Assembly (NCBI GenBank): GCA_036345935.2
Contig: JADWOT020000002.1
Location: 4,725,898-4,789,897, forward strand
DNA: 64,000 nucleotides
Reading direction: 5' to 3'
Origin: Taenia hydatigena
Lineage: Eukaryota; Platyhelminthes; Cestoda; Cyclophyllidea; Taeniidae
The notes beneath the pieces were generated by a model. The model had not been told where the DNA came from and made no database searches. It was given only the letters and a program-made list of their open reading frames with translations. Below, one piece after another: positions 13,501-26,600 of the stretch (the first letter of the stretch is position 1; the number at the start of each line of letters is the position of its first letter). The position numbers and the translations under genes were made by a program.

Positions 13501-16394
13501 CAACATTCGCAGTCATGGAAGGTGGAAGTCGTAGCTTATGCTCAGACAATGCGTGCAACACATCTTAGTGGGCCAGAGATGATATGCCCAAACTGATCAT
13601 TTATTTGCTGAAGTGATTGTACAACAGAGAACAAGGCAGCAACGACAATTTGATGGTCAGCAGAGAGTTAGAGAGACTGGGAGGAGCTGTGGTTAAAGAG
13701 AGTATGCTAGCGCAAAGCGATTTGCAAAAGCTGCTGCAGGTTTTGTCGTATCTACTTAAAATAGGCTAACGGGGGTGCTCATGTTGCTGCCAAACCTGCC
13801 CCGTTAAGGCGCATTCGTGTTGTAGACAGACCTGCTCCACTAGGACGTGTTCATGAGTGTTGAAGGCAAAGGAGGTCATCGAAAGAAGTCTAATTGAGGA
13901 AACCGAATTGCGGCTCTGTAAAATTCAAGGGTTAAATCAGCTTCCTCACTTCTTTGGGCTGCTTTTTCCTTACTGGACTAACATACCTCCACCGCCTGAA
14001 CATCGGATTAGGCTCTTCAACGCCCCTAATCTAGATCACTTCTCATGCCAACCGCTACTTTAAGGCTTATGTTTTAGTATAGCAGAACCATGAAATAAAT
14101 ATCATGATATACGATTCTTTCAATTGTCCAATGTTTTCATCCCCTCTACCTTGCCGCATTGTCCTCACTTCAGTGTTGCTCAGCCTTTCTTCCATCTGGA
14201 CGGTGATCAGCTAGTATGGTGTGAGAGGGAGTGTGGCTTACCCACGTAACCAACGTCTTTACTAGGGAACCGCTTTAAGTCTACTCTGGCTATCGCCGCC
14301 AATGCCAAGTGTGCGAAGCACATGACTGGGGTAATTGTCAAGTTGCACGCCACTTGCGGCCATTCTGTCGGGAGTCGGGCAAATCTCACCCAACAGCTTT
14401 TAATGCCAATGCGGTTATCACAACACACAAAGGCGCAGCGCACAGTGGCAGACATTGCGGCAGCTGTACAATAACGTCAGTTTTGCCACTTGCCTCCACC
14501 ATTATTCCCCATGAGTTAGTAACAGGCCAAAATAAGGCAGGCGGAGACTTAGGCATCGGTCCGCGTTGTCCACTACATATTCACGTGGTGGATGCTCGGC
14601 TTACGAATGGGAGTCAAGAAGGGTATTTTAGTGGTGGAGGATGCGAGTCTTTAATAAGAAAGTTGGTTTCAATGAAGTAAAAGCAGTGCCCATTGCATCC
14701 AACACGCTGTGATTATTTTTTTGGTTAGTTAGGTTGTATGCTTGCATTGTCTTGATACTCCACGTGGGATGAACTCACAGTAGCTCCCGACACTTTGCGA
14801 TGAAGTCAGGGTTGTCAGGAACTGCAGGAGTGTGGCTAAGAGTAAAGCTAACCCTGACGGTCTTCCTCTTTTCTCTAGCGATCATTTAACTTTATGGGTA
14901 TAATGCGATACAGAACCGCAGGAGTGTCACAAGCGATGTCTACCCTTGGCAATCACCTAACCTTCGTGTTCTATGGGTCTTTCCTAAGTAGCATGATTTG
15001 CGCCTCAACTGAAGTGCGTGGAAAATTCTTCGCAAAGTGGTTTGCAGTACCATTGTAAAAATTTTAGTTTTGCAAAAAGGTTTTGCATTCTCCACACGTC
15101 CATTATCTCGGTAAAAATTAGTAGATCGAAATCTACGAAATGCTGAAGACCAATGTCATTGGCTCTGTAGGATTGTTTGCTCTTGTTTCATTTTTGTTCA
15201 TCATGGTCGGACGTCTTTCTACGTGCAGACAAATTTGATGCTATTTTTACCTATTTTGTGATTTGTTTATGAGTGCGAAGCGCCTTATTATGGCGGCTGT
15301 AGAGATTGCAGTTGAAGACACCATTAACGACGTTGAGATGTGGTGCGCAGTGAGTTATTGTTTTGTTGCACCGCGTGTTGCTCCATGACGAACTATGTCT
15401 GCAGAGGTTGGACACAACTTGAACGCTTGTGCTGTACCCTGACCTCCAGGTCATGCTAGCAGTCTTCCGACTTCTGAGAAGGCTTCAAGCCAGAGAACCC
15501 CTATTACAGGGCGTTTAGGTTGCAAGGTGATAGACGTAGCCGAAGGGACATGCTACGCAGCAGAAACACAGCCTAAAGAGTCTGCTGGGGCCCTAAATTT
15601 AATTACACTGTCAAATATATCCCCCTTCCCTACGGCCGAATATAATTAGTGCTGATGTTTCAAAGTGCCTACTTCACTTTATTATGTGCAATGCAGAGCA
15701 TTAAGGTTGTCTAGAGTTTCTGACATACAGATTCGTTAATGGCAATTTTCATCTTTGGAGAAGATTCACTCCATCACTAAAATGAAGTTTGCTAAGTTAG
15801 AATTGGTTTCAGTCAGCTAGTCCTCGACCACTAACTCAAATTTCGCCCACTATTTTACTCCGATAATTTATTTTGGCTGGAAGTTTCGCGCTAATTCGCC
15901 GCTCAACGTCTTAGCGTTAAAGCCTTTTTGGAGCCATAAGAAGCCATACATTGCAAACCGTCACCCTACGCAAATGTACAGAATGGTTGAGAGGCCAATA
16001 GCATTCTCTGATTTTCGGTCAGCAGATCAAGAGCATAAACTTGGTAGGGATAAGTGTCTGCCTACTTAAATGTACAGTCAATCAAACTTGTAATTTACTG
16101 CTTAATTTTGATCACGCACTTAAGATGTTGTAAAAGGAAGCATGCCAGTGCAGGAGAGTGCTGCAGAAGACTGAACTGTCGCGAGAACGGCGTTTTGGCC
16201 TAACCATTAGGGTGGTATTTCAAACGTCGAAGAAGGAAGGTTTCACGCATTTGAATGTACACAAGACCAAATGCCAAGCCACCGCAAACCCTATTCTGAC
16301 ACGTGCTGTTTTCTGTGCTTCTTGTTGTTATTCTCCGTGTTCGGTCTCAGCCAGGCCGTGTGTGGAGTGAAATCAATCATGAGACATTTTGTGC
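10542..16394. other. Gene-poor sequence, nothing recognised
   Basis: Only short frames occur. The 123-codon plus frame at 14309-14680 has several Cys and His residues but their spacing does not fit a zinc knuckle or another finger. A short run of imperfect CAGGCAAG-like units occurs near 13060-13120. No transposase, reverse transcriptase, tRNA or rRNA signature was seen. Confidence 0.4.
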
Positions 16395-19300
16395 CTTGGT
16401 TTGTCTCAAGTCGACATATTTTAGGCAAAAATGTGCACATTCTCCTAAGATTACTTGCCAGGTTGAATGTTCTTTTCATGTGAAAAATCGACCGGAGTAT
16501 TTTGCAGCGATACCAGCTATCTAGCAAAAATGGTTAAAAATGCTTAAAGGGCTGATAACTCGTAGGGTTGTTTGCGCAGTACGTGTAACATTATAACCGG
16601 TTTCCATATGCTTCTTACACTATTCGGATGATCTGACCGACTTAATTTTGTAAAACGACCAGGGCCCACTGCTCGTTTGGCACATTGACACAAACTACAC
16701 AAACATGTCTGCTTATATTACAAGATGTACACGCAGACTCTTATTAAAGGCTATCACTTAAATAGGCACTACGCTTCTTTGAACGTGTCTTCGGGTGTCA
16801 AGCAGGCAGTCCTCGCTGCCGTATAGATCATAAAATTGCCATGAATCGAGAGAAGAAAATAACCATTTTCTTGGCGGCAAACTCAATCCAAAAGCATGAT
16901 TTTAGAGATGGATAGGTGAGTCAGAACTCATAGGAAATGCTTTTTGTATTTTCTGCCAATTCGTCGATGTCACACACGGGCATAAGAGGTGGGTAAATTG
17001 GGAGCTATTATCAGTGCGCAAAGGTATGTGTCCTCTTCCACATCAGTCAATTCATTCTTACTGCCTTCATTACTATGCCTAATGAGTGCACGGTTCATTT
17101 GTAAGGGTGGAAGACTGCATACGTAACGATAACATTCAAAGACAAATTCCATTTATTCGCTGACATCCATTATTCTCATCCAAAAAGAATGACATTTCGT
17201 CAACTGTGCCTTAAGTTCAGTTTTGTTTTTAGACGAATTTCATCAAACACTTCAGAATCGCTCTCTTGATCAATGTTGGTTCAATAAAGTTGTAAGAAAT
17301 GCTCTCGACACTTGCGCACATTGATTTTTCCGTTGCAGAAACATGCGAAAACACTTCATTGATACTTGTGGAAACCAAACCAAACATGCTATGGGATCCC
17401 CCTTTTGTTAACTTGCTACACATGGAGATCTAAGTATTCGCGCCTTGTTTTACTTGATTTAGACATCACCTATGTTCCTAGTTAAATTGCTTTAGCCATA
17501 TTGGTTAAATTGCTTCGGCACGTTTGCTAAATAAATTTAATTATTTTGTTTGATGAAGCCATTAAGCGACGCGTTTGCTGTCTAAATGCCGGGAAGCACG
17601 TTACACACTGTGAATGCAGTCCCAGAAGAACGAAATAATGAATTGTGCACCAATACGCTCCTGTCACTGGTTGCGTTTAGTGCGACTGGAGATCCCGCAG
17701 AGATCATCAAATAATCGCAGCGTCGATTTTAATTCGAATGCTTGAATAGTGACAAAATCTAGACTGCCACTGTGAACGAAGCCAGTTACAGACATACGAA
17801 TGATTAGGTAAGCTTCTTCTGAGGCACCGCGACAAATCATGAAAGATTTAAACTTACTTCGGAGAAATCGTCGGTAAAAATCGGCGCCTTCTTGCATGGA
17901 CATCCGCGGCTCTAAATTAAATGATTCCCTTCCTTAAGTAGGCAGCGTGTCTTCATGTAAAATTTATATAAATACATGTTTCCTTTAGCCAGAATCACTA
18001 ATGCTTACCACCCTTGTCGATGTAGGCTCGGCAACATTTTGTTGAAGTTAATCCGTTCTTCGAGTTACTTTATATCTATTCCTAGAGCCAGTGGAATGAC
18101 ACAGAGCCTGCATCCACCCCTGCTGCCATCAAAACTAAATAAGTTCGCAAAGGTCAGACCTAAGTGAAATCGCATGAATTGAACACCACTACTGTATGAG
18201 TTGAGTTAATCAGTATAGGTGGTCAGCGAACAATTTGTCACGGGACTCCTCCTCAGTGCGCACACTTTGAGCTCCACATATGTTGACAGGTCTGAGGGAA
18301 AGGGGCTAAAACATGTAGCGTCTCCTCCATGGTGTCATTTAGGCGCGAGTAATGCTCCACCGTTGCCAGAGTAAAAGCTGCAGCATTGGAGCGCTTTACT
18401 GACCATTAGTCATTGGCCCAGAACAGCATGTACAGACGCGCAACATTTTACCCTTTGTGACTTATATAATTAACGACGTACCTTTAATCCCAAAAAGGTG
18501 ATTATTTTTGCGCCTTCAATTTTTTCATGGTCATTTCACACATTAAGACATGGTAGAGAAAAGACACACAGAGTCGAAAAAATAAGCAAATCCTTGCAGC
18601 CTTGTAGATGGATTGGTGCCTCGGTTTCTCACGGCAGCACTGCTAATTCGCTAAAAACAAGGAGCTTTACTTCTGGTGTTCAAAAGCACCTTCAGCACTC
18701 CTTTGAAGCAATGAGAGTAGGGGGTTTATGTTGTGTGATAGCGTAGAGACGTCAGAGGGAATGTGAGGAGAATAGTGTGCGCATAATTTGAGTGGTACAT
18801 CTTTGCAGCCTTGACTTTATTCGGCTATCACGGCACCCCCTAATAACCTCATAGTAGAGCAGATTGTGTCAATGCTAGAAATACTAATTATAAAAATGTT
18901 TTTAAGCCTTTTATTTAACCTGTGCAGCACTGAAAGAGCTATTTCTTGAATCAAGGGAGTGATCACTTTAGACATTTTGAGTATGGATTATCCTGTACAC
19001 AGTGGAGTAGGAATCGCCAGACCCCATCCTTTGACTCACTTGAGGCTTGATCCTATGCCAATTAACTAAGCTCAAAGTCAGTACCACCGCAATAAATTGT
19101 TTTGTATATGCTAAGCAAATTAGATTTTGCTTTCTATTGGTTTTTTGCACACACTTTGCGGCAACGAGGTCGCTTGAATAATGATGATTCCAAAGGTTAA
19201 GCATCATACTCTCCGTAGGTCAGCAGGTGTGGTTTACTGCAAGAATTCTGGTTTGCTTGAGGCACGAGTTTTCGATTGCGTCAGATCTGTGACATGCGCG

Positions 19301-20865
19301 TGCCACAATTTAATACGCACTGTTCACTTCTTGGACTATAATTCTTAAGGACTGCAACCTCTGGCAAAGCACAGGCAAATCGTTGCATCTTGAAGCTTAC
19401 TTAGAATGAGGTGAGTACAAGGGGAGTGTACTATTTTCTCTCTCCTGCTTATATGGACATCCCATTTTCGTACACGATCCCAGAGTCCTCTCCTTTTATC
19501 TCCTTTATAGCACTCAAAGGTGCTGCCAGTCTGGAAAGTAACTGGAAAAACTTCCTGATAACTAGTCATTTACTCTCTTACGTCTTTATGCACCCATATA
19601 CTGCCAGCATAGAGCCCTTCAAGCAGGAACAATTTGCTGTCGTCAGAGCTCTTTTCAAAATTTTGTCGGTTTCCTAATATGCAGGCTTTCTGTACGCGCC
19701 TACACTTGTTACTCCATTGAACGATGCAGTGAAGAAAAGACAGGTATCTGTCCTGCAGTAAAAGCATTCATTTGATAGATTTACAGCAAAATGCTTTGCA
19801 CTGGCAAGCAGTGAGAACACGCATGCCGTTACAATTGTCGAGGTGCCAAGACTAACCTTCGTGAGAGGCTCATGTCATACAGAACACGAGCATGGAAGCA
19901 GTGAGAGCAATGCAGATGCTACATTCATATGTACCTGTATGGTTCACGTCTCCTTAAAGGACGTCATTATCCAAGCCGATAATCTATGAGTGAAAGACAG
20001 CCAGACGAAGGTGATAGAGACTCAGCTGCAAGGATTCGCACTTCCGACCTAAATTCCACCTCAAGATGAATAATGTGTGGGTCATTGAAACGCGGTCCTC
20101 AATAAGAGGCATGTTTCGTCATTTTTAGGAAACTACAAGGCACATATTTTTAACAGTTAACCCTCTAATCCAAACCCGATATCACACCGCAAGCATGCCT
20201 ATTGCCAGTGTTCGGATCACAGAAGAATATAGAAGGCTGCTTACTTGACTGCAAGGACGTCAAGACCACTAGCATGATGAAGATATAGCGTGCGTGACAA
20301 ATAGGCAGTGAGCCAGGTCGACGTTCGTCTGCATTGAAAATGTGAAGTTAAAATGGATATACGTCTGCTAAGTGACGTTAGTTGTGGCTGCTTCTGAGGC
20401 ACTGAGATAAATAGAAAACACTAAAAGGGTTTCAGCGAGGAACGACGCGAATGCCTCTGGATCTTACTTCTGCATAGTATGCTGCTTCTGCTGCTTCACC
20501 AGCACTGGCTCCATCGCCATTCGTGTTTTCTTTATTTGTTCTTCACATGCAACAGGTGGTGCTGCAGTCTTAATGGCGAAATTCTGAAGTGCATAAAGAT
20601 GCTAAAGTTGGCCGTAAAAAAACGGGTGTATTAGCCTCCAAAACAAATAACTAAGCACGATCGAAGGAATGGGGAGGATCTTATGGCGATAGCTAGAAGA
20701 TATTAAATGTGATGCACTAGTAGATAGATAATTGGCAAGATTGTGTAAATCTAGATTGGATGGATTAGTCAAAATAATCAATTATCATGTCTAGGGTTAA
20801 ACTTTGATGGACACTACATTAGATGACCGCAAACGCGAGTACGTTGCATTCGTTCATTCCATTCA
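16395..20865. repeat. Duplicated block A1 (inverted partner at 50.9-55.3 kb)
   Basis: Read on the minus strand, this segment aligns by eye with the plus strand at about 50930-55310. Anchors include the frame at 16970-17152 (minus), matched by 54563-54746 (plus) with the shared stretch RYVCSLPPLQMN, and the frame at 18968-19207 (minus), matched by 52678-52923 with LVAAKCVQKTNRKQN. Similarity then stops near 20865 on one side and near 16395 on the other. Substitutions between the paired frames fall on amino-acid-changing and silent sites alike, and frames are broken in one or the other copy, so I read the block as non-coding or as the remains of genes. About 1.2 kb (17233-18473) has no counterpart in A2. 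Confidence 0.85.
17233..18473. other. Block present in A1 only (indel relative to A2)
   Basis: In A2 the sequence around 54470-54500 runs straight through, while in A1 the matching positions are separated by about 1.24 kb. The junctions are near TTTTTAG at 17232 and CGACGTA at 18474. Either an insertion into A1 or a deletion from A2 would explain this. I saw no terminal inverted repeats, target-site duplication or recognisable coding sequence. Confidence 0.6.
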
Positions 20866-23800
20866 AAATCATGGATTCTGTTCTAATCGTCGTGCGTGCG
20901 CCAAATTGCAGTGATTCTTGACTTGATACAACCCTAACACCTTAAGAGGAACATTAGAACTGCAAGTCGCTTTACCTCGAGCTAAGCCAGGCAGGCACTT
21001 TAGAGAACTTAGGACTTTGTGCAAATCAATGCAAGCTGATCAAACGATTTAGATATCGATGTACCTATCGCGTTGCGTGTGCTTTGGGGTATGATTGCTT
21101 TTACTTGTCATGGAGAACGAGGTCCAGTATTTACTTGCAAACTGGTTCTGCGACATGCATCTTAAGGCTCCTGCACACGCGCCGAGCCCCAATTCGTCTA
21201 TCATTTTAGTCGTCACTAAAGATACCCCTATTAAAATCCATTTCTGCCGGTGTTGTGGATAGGATTCCGACAGGTTTTAAACCGATGCACACGCAAATAA
21301 CGTTTTATAGCCAAATGGTCGACCCGTATAGCCCGTAGTTCCACCTCCCTTCCCAAAGTGGTCATGAATAAGTTCTTGAAAGCAGCTCTCTCACCTCGAA
21401 ACCCTGACAGCTAAGAGTCTGCCTTAACTTAGCGGCCCAACCACATTTCTTCCTCGAGTAAACCACCTGACTTGCATCGACGCGTCCCCACCTTTAAGCG
21501 ATTCTTGGAAGGCTGCATGAGTTAACAAAGCAAGGCTACTACACATTTAGGCAGCTTTAGTAATGCGAATGATAAAAAACGAAATGCCAATTCAGCAGGA
21601 CCAGCCCCACTAAAATTTACCTTGGATGTTTTCCCCAAAAACGGAATGCTTATGCGTGAACCGGAATGGGTTTAAGGCTGTACTCAATGCCAACATTCCA
21701 ACAAAGATGTGTTTATGAATGACCTTAAAGCGCAAGTACATCCAATCAGCCATATTAAGTTTGGATAAAAAGGTTTTAATTTTTGAAGTTAACTGCTAAT
21801 ATGTTTCATTTATTACATCTTATAGATGGCAATAAATCACATTAGGCCATTGTGGAGCCAAAAACGGATTCCCATATGAACTTGCGAGGGTTTATGAATC
21901 ACTTCGTACACACGCAACTGAAAAGGCCTCCCTTCGATAAGTATTTCTTATTGGTCGATCGAAAAACCTATAGCGGATGAAAAGAACAAAAGAAGCGCAT
22001 AGCAACCACTAAATGGCTATTAAACAAACATTAATGGTCGATGTGTCGAATGTGTGATGGCTTTTGATCTCACTTTCTCAATCTAAAATATATTAAAATA
22101 TGTCTCATTCCAGTGCTAACTGATATCTACTTGGGATGTGCTTACTTTTGACTCCCTAAATGCCATTATTTGTAGAATGACCTTACAGAAGATTAAAATA
22201 ATAGCACATAAACTCGTTTTTATGCAGAACTGTCCTGTAAAGGATTGTGAGACAACGAAATTCTAGTAAATGCAACCAAAGAATTGCCCCTAATTCGACT
22301 TCTCACTTCAACCCCTCGCTCGAGGCTCTTGCATTTTTTGGCAAAATTCACCTTAGCAGAAGGGCAGATGCTCTTGTCCGCCTTCAGAAGCAATGTAGTG
22401 CGCTTAGCTAGTAGCTGACATACTCTGACTGTCTGTCACCGAAGATACATTTATACAAACATGCACTGTATAAAATGCGACATTAATTATACGCCTTTTA
22501 AAGACCGGGTCCATTCCACCCAAATCTTTACGCTATAACACTGAAAACCACATCAAAGAACTCACAAAGGCTTAAATTTGCATTCCTTATGATCTAAGCT
22601 TATGATTTATTTGCTGAATCATGAAATTCAAGAACAGGAATGAGCTGCTTTGCATGTTCTTTGGAAGTGCATGATGAGGTTACTAAAATAAAAGGTTCAT
22701 GAGGAAATAAATTGTATCCTTATGTAAATGAACCTAATTCTACAACCTCTTAGCCTTTGAGAATGCTTTCCACACTCTGCGAGTTACACCGCTGTAAATA
22801 TCCTAATTTTTTCTGCGATTTAGATTATATTCTTCGACAAAAATTTTCAAATACCCTTAGGAAGGTGTTGAGTCGTATCATCTTCATATCTGCAGCAGCG
22901 TGTGATCTACCCACTGGCGTTGAGGAGGCACAAATTCTTGGAGATCATCTGCAACTGCGAGAGCATTTGTACCCTCCTGCTAGTAATATGGAATTCATGG
23001 TCTGCTAACGCTCAATGATATGGCAAGGTTTGGTTTTTATGTTTGATTACGACCTTATTTGATTTCTAGATCACTTGTTTCGTTGGTACTCCGAATTCCT
23101 TTAATTTAACTTGACACCTATGACATTTCCAACATTATCTTCGAGTTAATTAGGAGTGCTCTATTGATCTGGAGCACCTATCAGCTCCCTAGGCCAAGCA
23201 TTGCACTTCCGGACATCCAGATCCAATTATATAATTACACTACTGTGGAATCAGAAAACTATGGCACTCATTATTGGCCTCGAACCATCTTTAACTAAGG
23301 GCGTTTGAGGATGGAAAAGTGGATACTGATATTATTCATACTTTCATAACAGTTGTAGTGATAATTGTGTTCCAAGGCAGCGAGTGCCGAGGTAACCAAG
23401 TTCAAAGACTGGAGTTTGGTTTTAGACGGAGAGTGCGTCGAAGTCTTGGCCAGCTCAAAGGGGAGTGGTCTATTCTACTTCACCTTCGAAGACGTACAAG
23501 CTCTGCAGTATCATCCGCTAACATTATTGTATTCAAATAATGTAGCGGCAATCCTATTTCCATTGTCTGGCCTGTACTGCGCACAGTTTGTTGCCGATAG
23601 GAGGCAATCACAATGCCAATGCACTTACGCCGGAAAGTTGCTGAATACACACCCGTCAAGGAGAAGAAATGAAACAACCCTGCAGCAAGAACTTTGGCAG
23701 AAGGGAATAATAGCCTGCAATCATGCATATACAGACTGGACAGTGCTAAAAGGCTCTATAAAGGCTACAAGAGATGAACTCTACTAATTCGGCAACTGGC

Positions 23801-23989
23801 AGCACCATTAGTGCCTGAAAATCAGTTAGGTTGGTTGCTGCTTTTAAGCACAAAGGATTAAAGGCGTTGATGCATTAAACGCTGTAAATCAAATTCACTG
23901 CAATAATCATAACATCTTCGTGATGGCAGACTTTAGCGAGGTGCACGCTAAGGATGGAATAATAGTGTCCACTTATGCGAAAGGTGTGA
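20866..23989. other. Spacer between blocks A1 and B1, nothing recognised
   Basis: No counterpart was found elsewhere in the window and no gene is recognised. Frames of 83 codons (22757-23008) and 140 codons (23365-23787) are open on plus, but neither shows a known domain or a clear exon structure. From 18.8 to 22.7 kb even short frames are scarce. Confidence 0.4.
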
Positions 23990-26600
23990 AGGTGTCAACC
24001 CTCCTTGCATTCCTTACTGTGGGTTTCATCCTTTGCGATGCCATGAAACAGCTTGTGCTACTTTCTTCACGCGGGCTCATTATGCGATGTTATTTCGTGG
24101 TTAAGTTGGCTTACTGCTCATATGAGCGTTGGTAATTTATTCAATTGGCTATTTTCGGTAAAAAGAATTGTATATTGACCTCGCCGTCTCATTAAGCTCA
24201 CCTCAGCAGAGCTTTTGAAAAAAGAAAGCAAAACTGGTTTGTTAAGCTCCGCTCATTAACTCCGACTTCTTTGTACAACTTATCATTCCAGTAGGGTATC
24301 CAACGTACTTTGACGTATTCACCTACCTGCTCATTAACCGACTGGCCTGCTTTACTAGTCTATCTGCTCATCGCTGGATGGTCACTTAGTTGGGTGCGAT
24401 TTTCACTCTGCCATGGAATTCCGCTAACTATTCTGCTCAAATTCGCAATGCTAATTTGTTACTAAATGGCGATTGCATACAGCAAACGCTTTTAGGAAGG
24501 CGCACTAATGCGCAAACACTTTGCATTATTAAGCCCATTCAAATGACTGGTATCAATCTAGTCGAATTTTTCGCATTGTTAACCTGAACTACCAATCATG
24601 CTGTGAGGGTAGGCACGATAAAAATACATACTTTTCGGTCTTGGGAGCGTGAGTGCATTCAGACTTTCCTAGAGCTAAACACAAGCGTTTTCAGAACTAA
24701 ATTAGCTCGCATGCCCCTTAATGCAATTCAGCCAACGCCAGCACACAACTGAACTCGCATTTGATGGCACCTAGAATAGCTGAGCAGTGAAAAATTCCTC
24801 AAAACAATTCCTTTATCGCTAGTTTTAAGCGGTAATCCAGGGTATCTGGGGCTAAGTAAATAATGTTGAGTAAGAGTTCATCTGTGAAGTGTTTTTCACT
24901 CTTTCTAGAGCCACCTTACAGCGATCTAGCCCCATTTTGATTGCGGTTAATTTCGTCTATTCAACAGACCGGATACAAAACAAGCTAGTCAATGTAAAGC
25001 TTTGGCCACGGTAATAACAGCGTGCACCATAACCACAGATTTCTTCCATTCGCTTAATTTTAGCTCGAATTCTCATTTTGTTACATGTGCTTGGGATGTT
25101 TTCGGGTCAGAACTTGCTAGCACGTGTGATGCGCGAGTGCATTAAGTTCAACTATGGGAAATGGAAATGGCTAAACACGTGATACGTCCCAGCCTTACTC
25201 TCGCCAAGTCTGTTTACAGCCTAAAATGCATTTCAGTGGTAATCATTTGCTGATAGACTGCACTAAAAGTAAGCAAATTGCGACTTCAAAGATTTTTAAG
25301 TGCATGGATGCATGATAAAAAAACGCCCCATTATAAATCCACAGTTATGCATCGGCATTTGTTCGAGAAGCATCAGTTGATGAAACCCTAAAGGTATGGT
25401 CTTTTATCTTTTGCCGCGAATGCCAGCATGATTGAACTCACAGTGGGAAATCCGCCTTAAAGGTCAATGGTTAGGTGCTTATCATGCCCTTCTTTTAGGC
25501 ACTTTTTATTTTTCCAAATCTCTAGGTAATGCATTAGGTTATGCAGATCGTGGTCAAAGTTTTACTAATGCTGTAGTTACCGTGATTTATTTATACACCT
25601 TCGACCCACATCTGCTTATTGAACTTCGTTTCCCAAGAACAAACCTTTTTTATTGCCACTTACTTGGTCATGTGATTTGGCTAATAACATATCGTGGACG
25701 ATTAGATCGTTGCTAGGCAATTACTTCTTTCCACGATTAGGCCAGTTCCGTTCCTCCAACAACCACGGTTACGCGCACTAAAGGTTTCAATATTCCTAGG
25801 GTCTATCGCAATGCCCATTTCTTAGTTATGTCTATGCAACCTTCTGTATCACCTGAGCTATGCTAGAGCGCTCGAACGAACGCCAGCTCCAAAGCCCCTT
25901 TGATCACCGCAATCGTCTATGAGGGTAATGTGCAAGCTGCTGGACAATTCCGAAATCGTCTTACTGCTTTCTACTACAAAATGTCCGAAACTTGAAGGAA
26001 CCTAAGTTTATATAAAATCACTAAGCAATATTCTTTACGGTATGTGTCTCTTTTTACTAAAAATTTGCCCTGGCATTCAGATAGACCAATATAATATTTG
26101 TTCAAATGCAGTACCCCATAAAAATGCGTGTCACAGATTCCCTCGCCATTGCATTTTCGCTCAGAGACATGACCACTCAAGTACACCAGATGCCTTTCAA
26201 AAATTCCGTACGTCAAACTTTTTTTTTGCAAAGACATAAAATGAGGCTGTAATAAATTTTTGCAGCGAGCAATAGCAGCCCCTTCATGAAAAACGCGCTA
26301 AATAAAAATATGCTAAAGCGTAGTGGTATACTTTTCCGTTTCCCTTCGCCATTACACAAGTGCACGCCATACTTCAACACCTAAAGTGCAATGCTGTCTC
26401 TATCGAAACGATGCTCGGGGAGCATTTCATGGTAAGATTTGACCAGACAACAATTTCGCAATTGAAGTGTTGGAAACCAAAGCGAAGATATGATGCCAGA
26501 GACAGGATAATAAAAGTCTGTTCGGCCGCACCATGTGTTACTACACGTGCTACTTTGTCACTGCGTAGATTACTATTGCGATTTCGGTGCGGCTTCAACA
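23990..26600. repeat. Duplicated block B1 (inverted partner at 56.6-59.5 kb)
   Basis: The minus strand of this segment aligns with the plus strand from 56641 to about 59470. Anchors include TMKCSPSIVSIETALHF (26374-26601, minus) matched at 56825 onward (plus), the shared RRRTNAQ stretch (24390-24587 plus; 58848-59051 minus), and TNASSK followed by a VQAA-containing stretch (near 25880 plus; 57245-57508 minus). Divergence with many small indels points to an old event. The far end falls in or beside the N gap next to B2, so the true limit on that side is unknown. The block contains a long reading frame broken by three TAG codons. Confidence 0.8.
25432..25995 (+). pseudogene. Unrecognised reading frame of 188 codons broken by three TAG codons
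   Basis: One frame runs from 25432 to TGA at 25993-25995, interrupted only by TAG at 25714, 25738 and 25861. The first 94 codons are continuous and hydrophobic in part (LGAYHALLLGTFYF; FYCHLLGHVIWLIT). I do not recognise the product. The same sequence is present, inverted, in block B2 (about 57.25-57.85 kb, minus), where the frame is more heavily broken, although the NASSK to RNR part near 57.25-57.51 kb stays open. The simplest reading is a decayed coding segment that was duplicated with block B. Chance is possible, but few stops over such a length, together with a diverged homolog, makes a gene remnant more likely. Confidence 0.4.

Noticed and set aside
14309..14680. Cys/His-rich frame that might be a retroelement zinc knuckle
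   Set aside because: The spacing near CQVCEAHDWGNC does not fit CX2CX4HX4C, and no neighbouring Gag or Pol-like sequence was seen.
18968..19207. 79-codon frame kept open in both A1 and A2, possibly a conserved small gene
   Set aside because: The two copies differ at amino-acid-changing sites about as freely as at silent ones by eye and there is no initiator or splice context; survival of one short frame in two related copies is not strong evidence.
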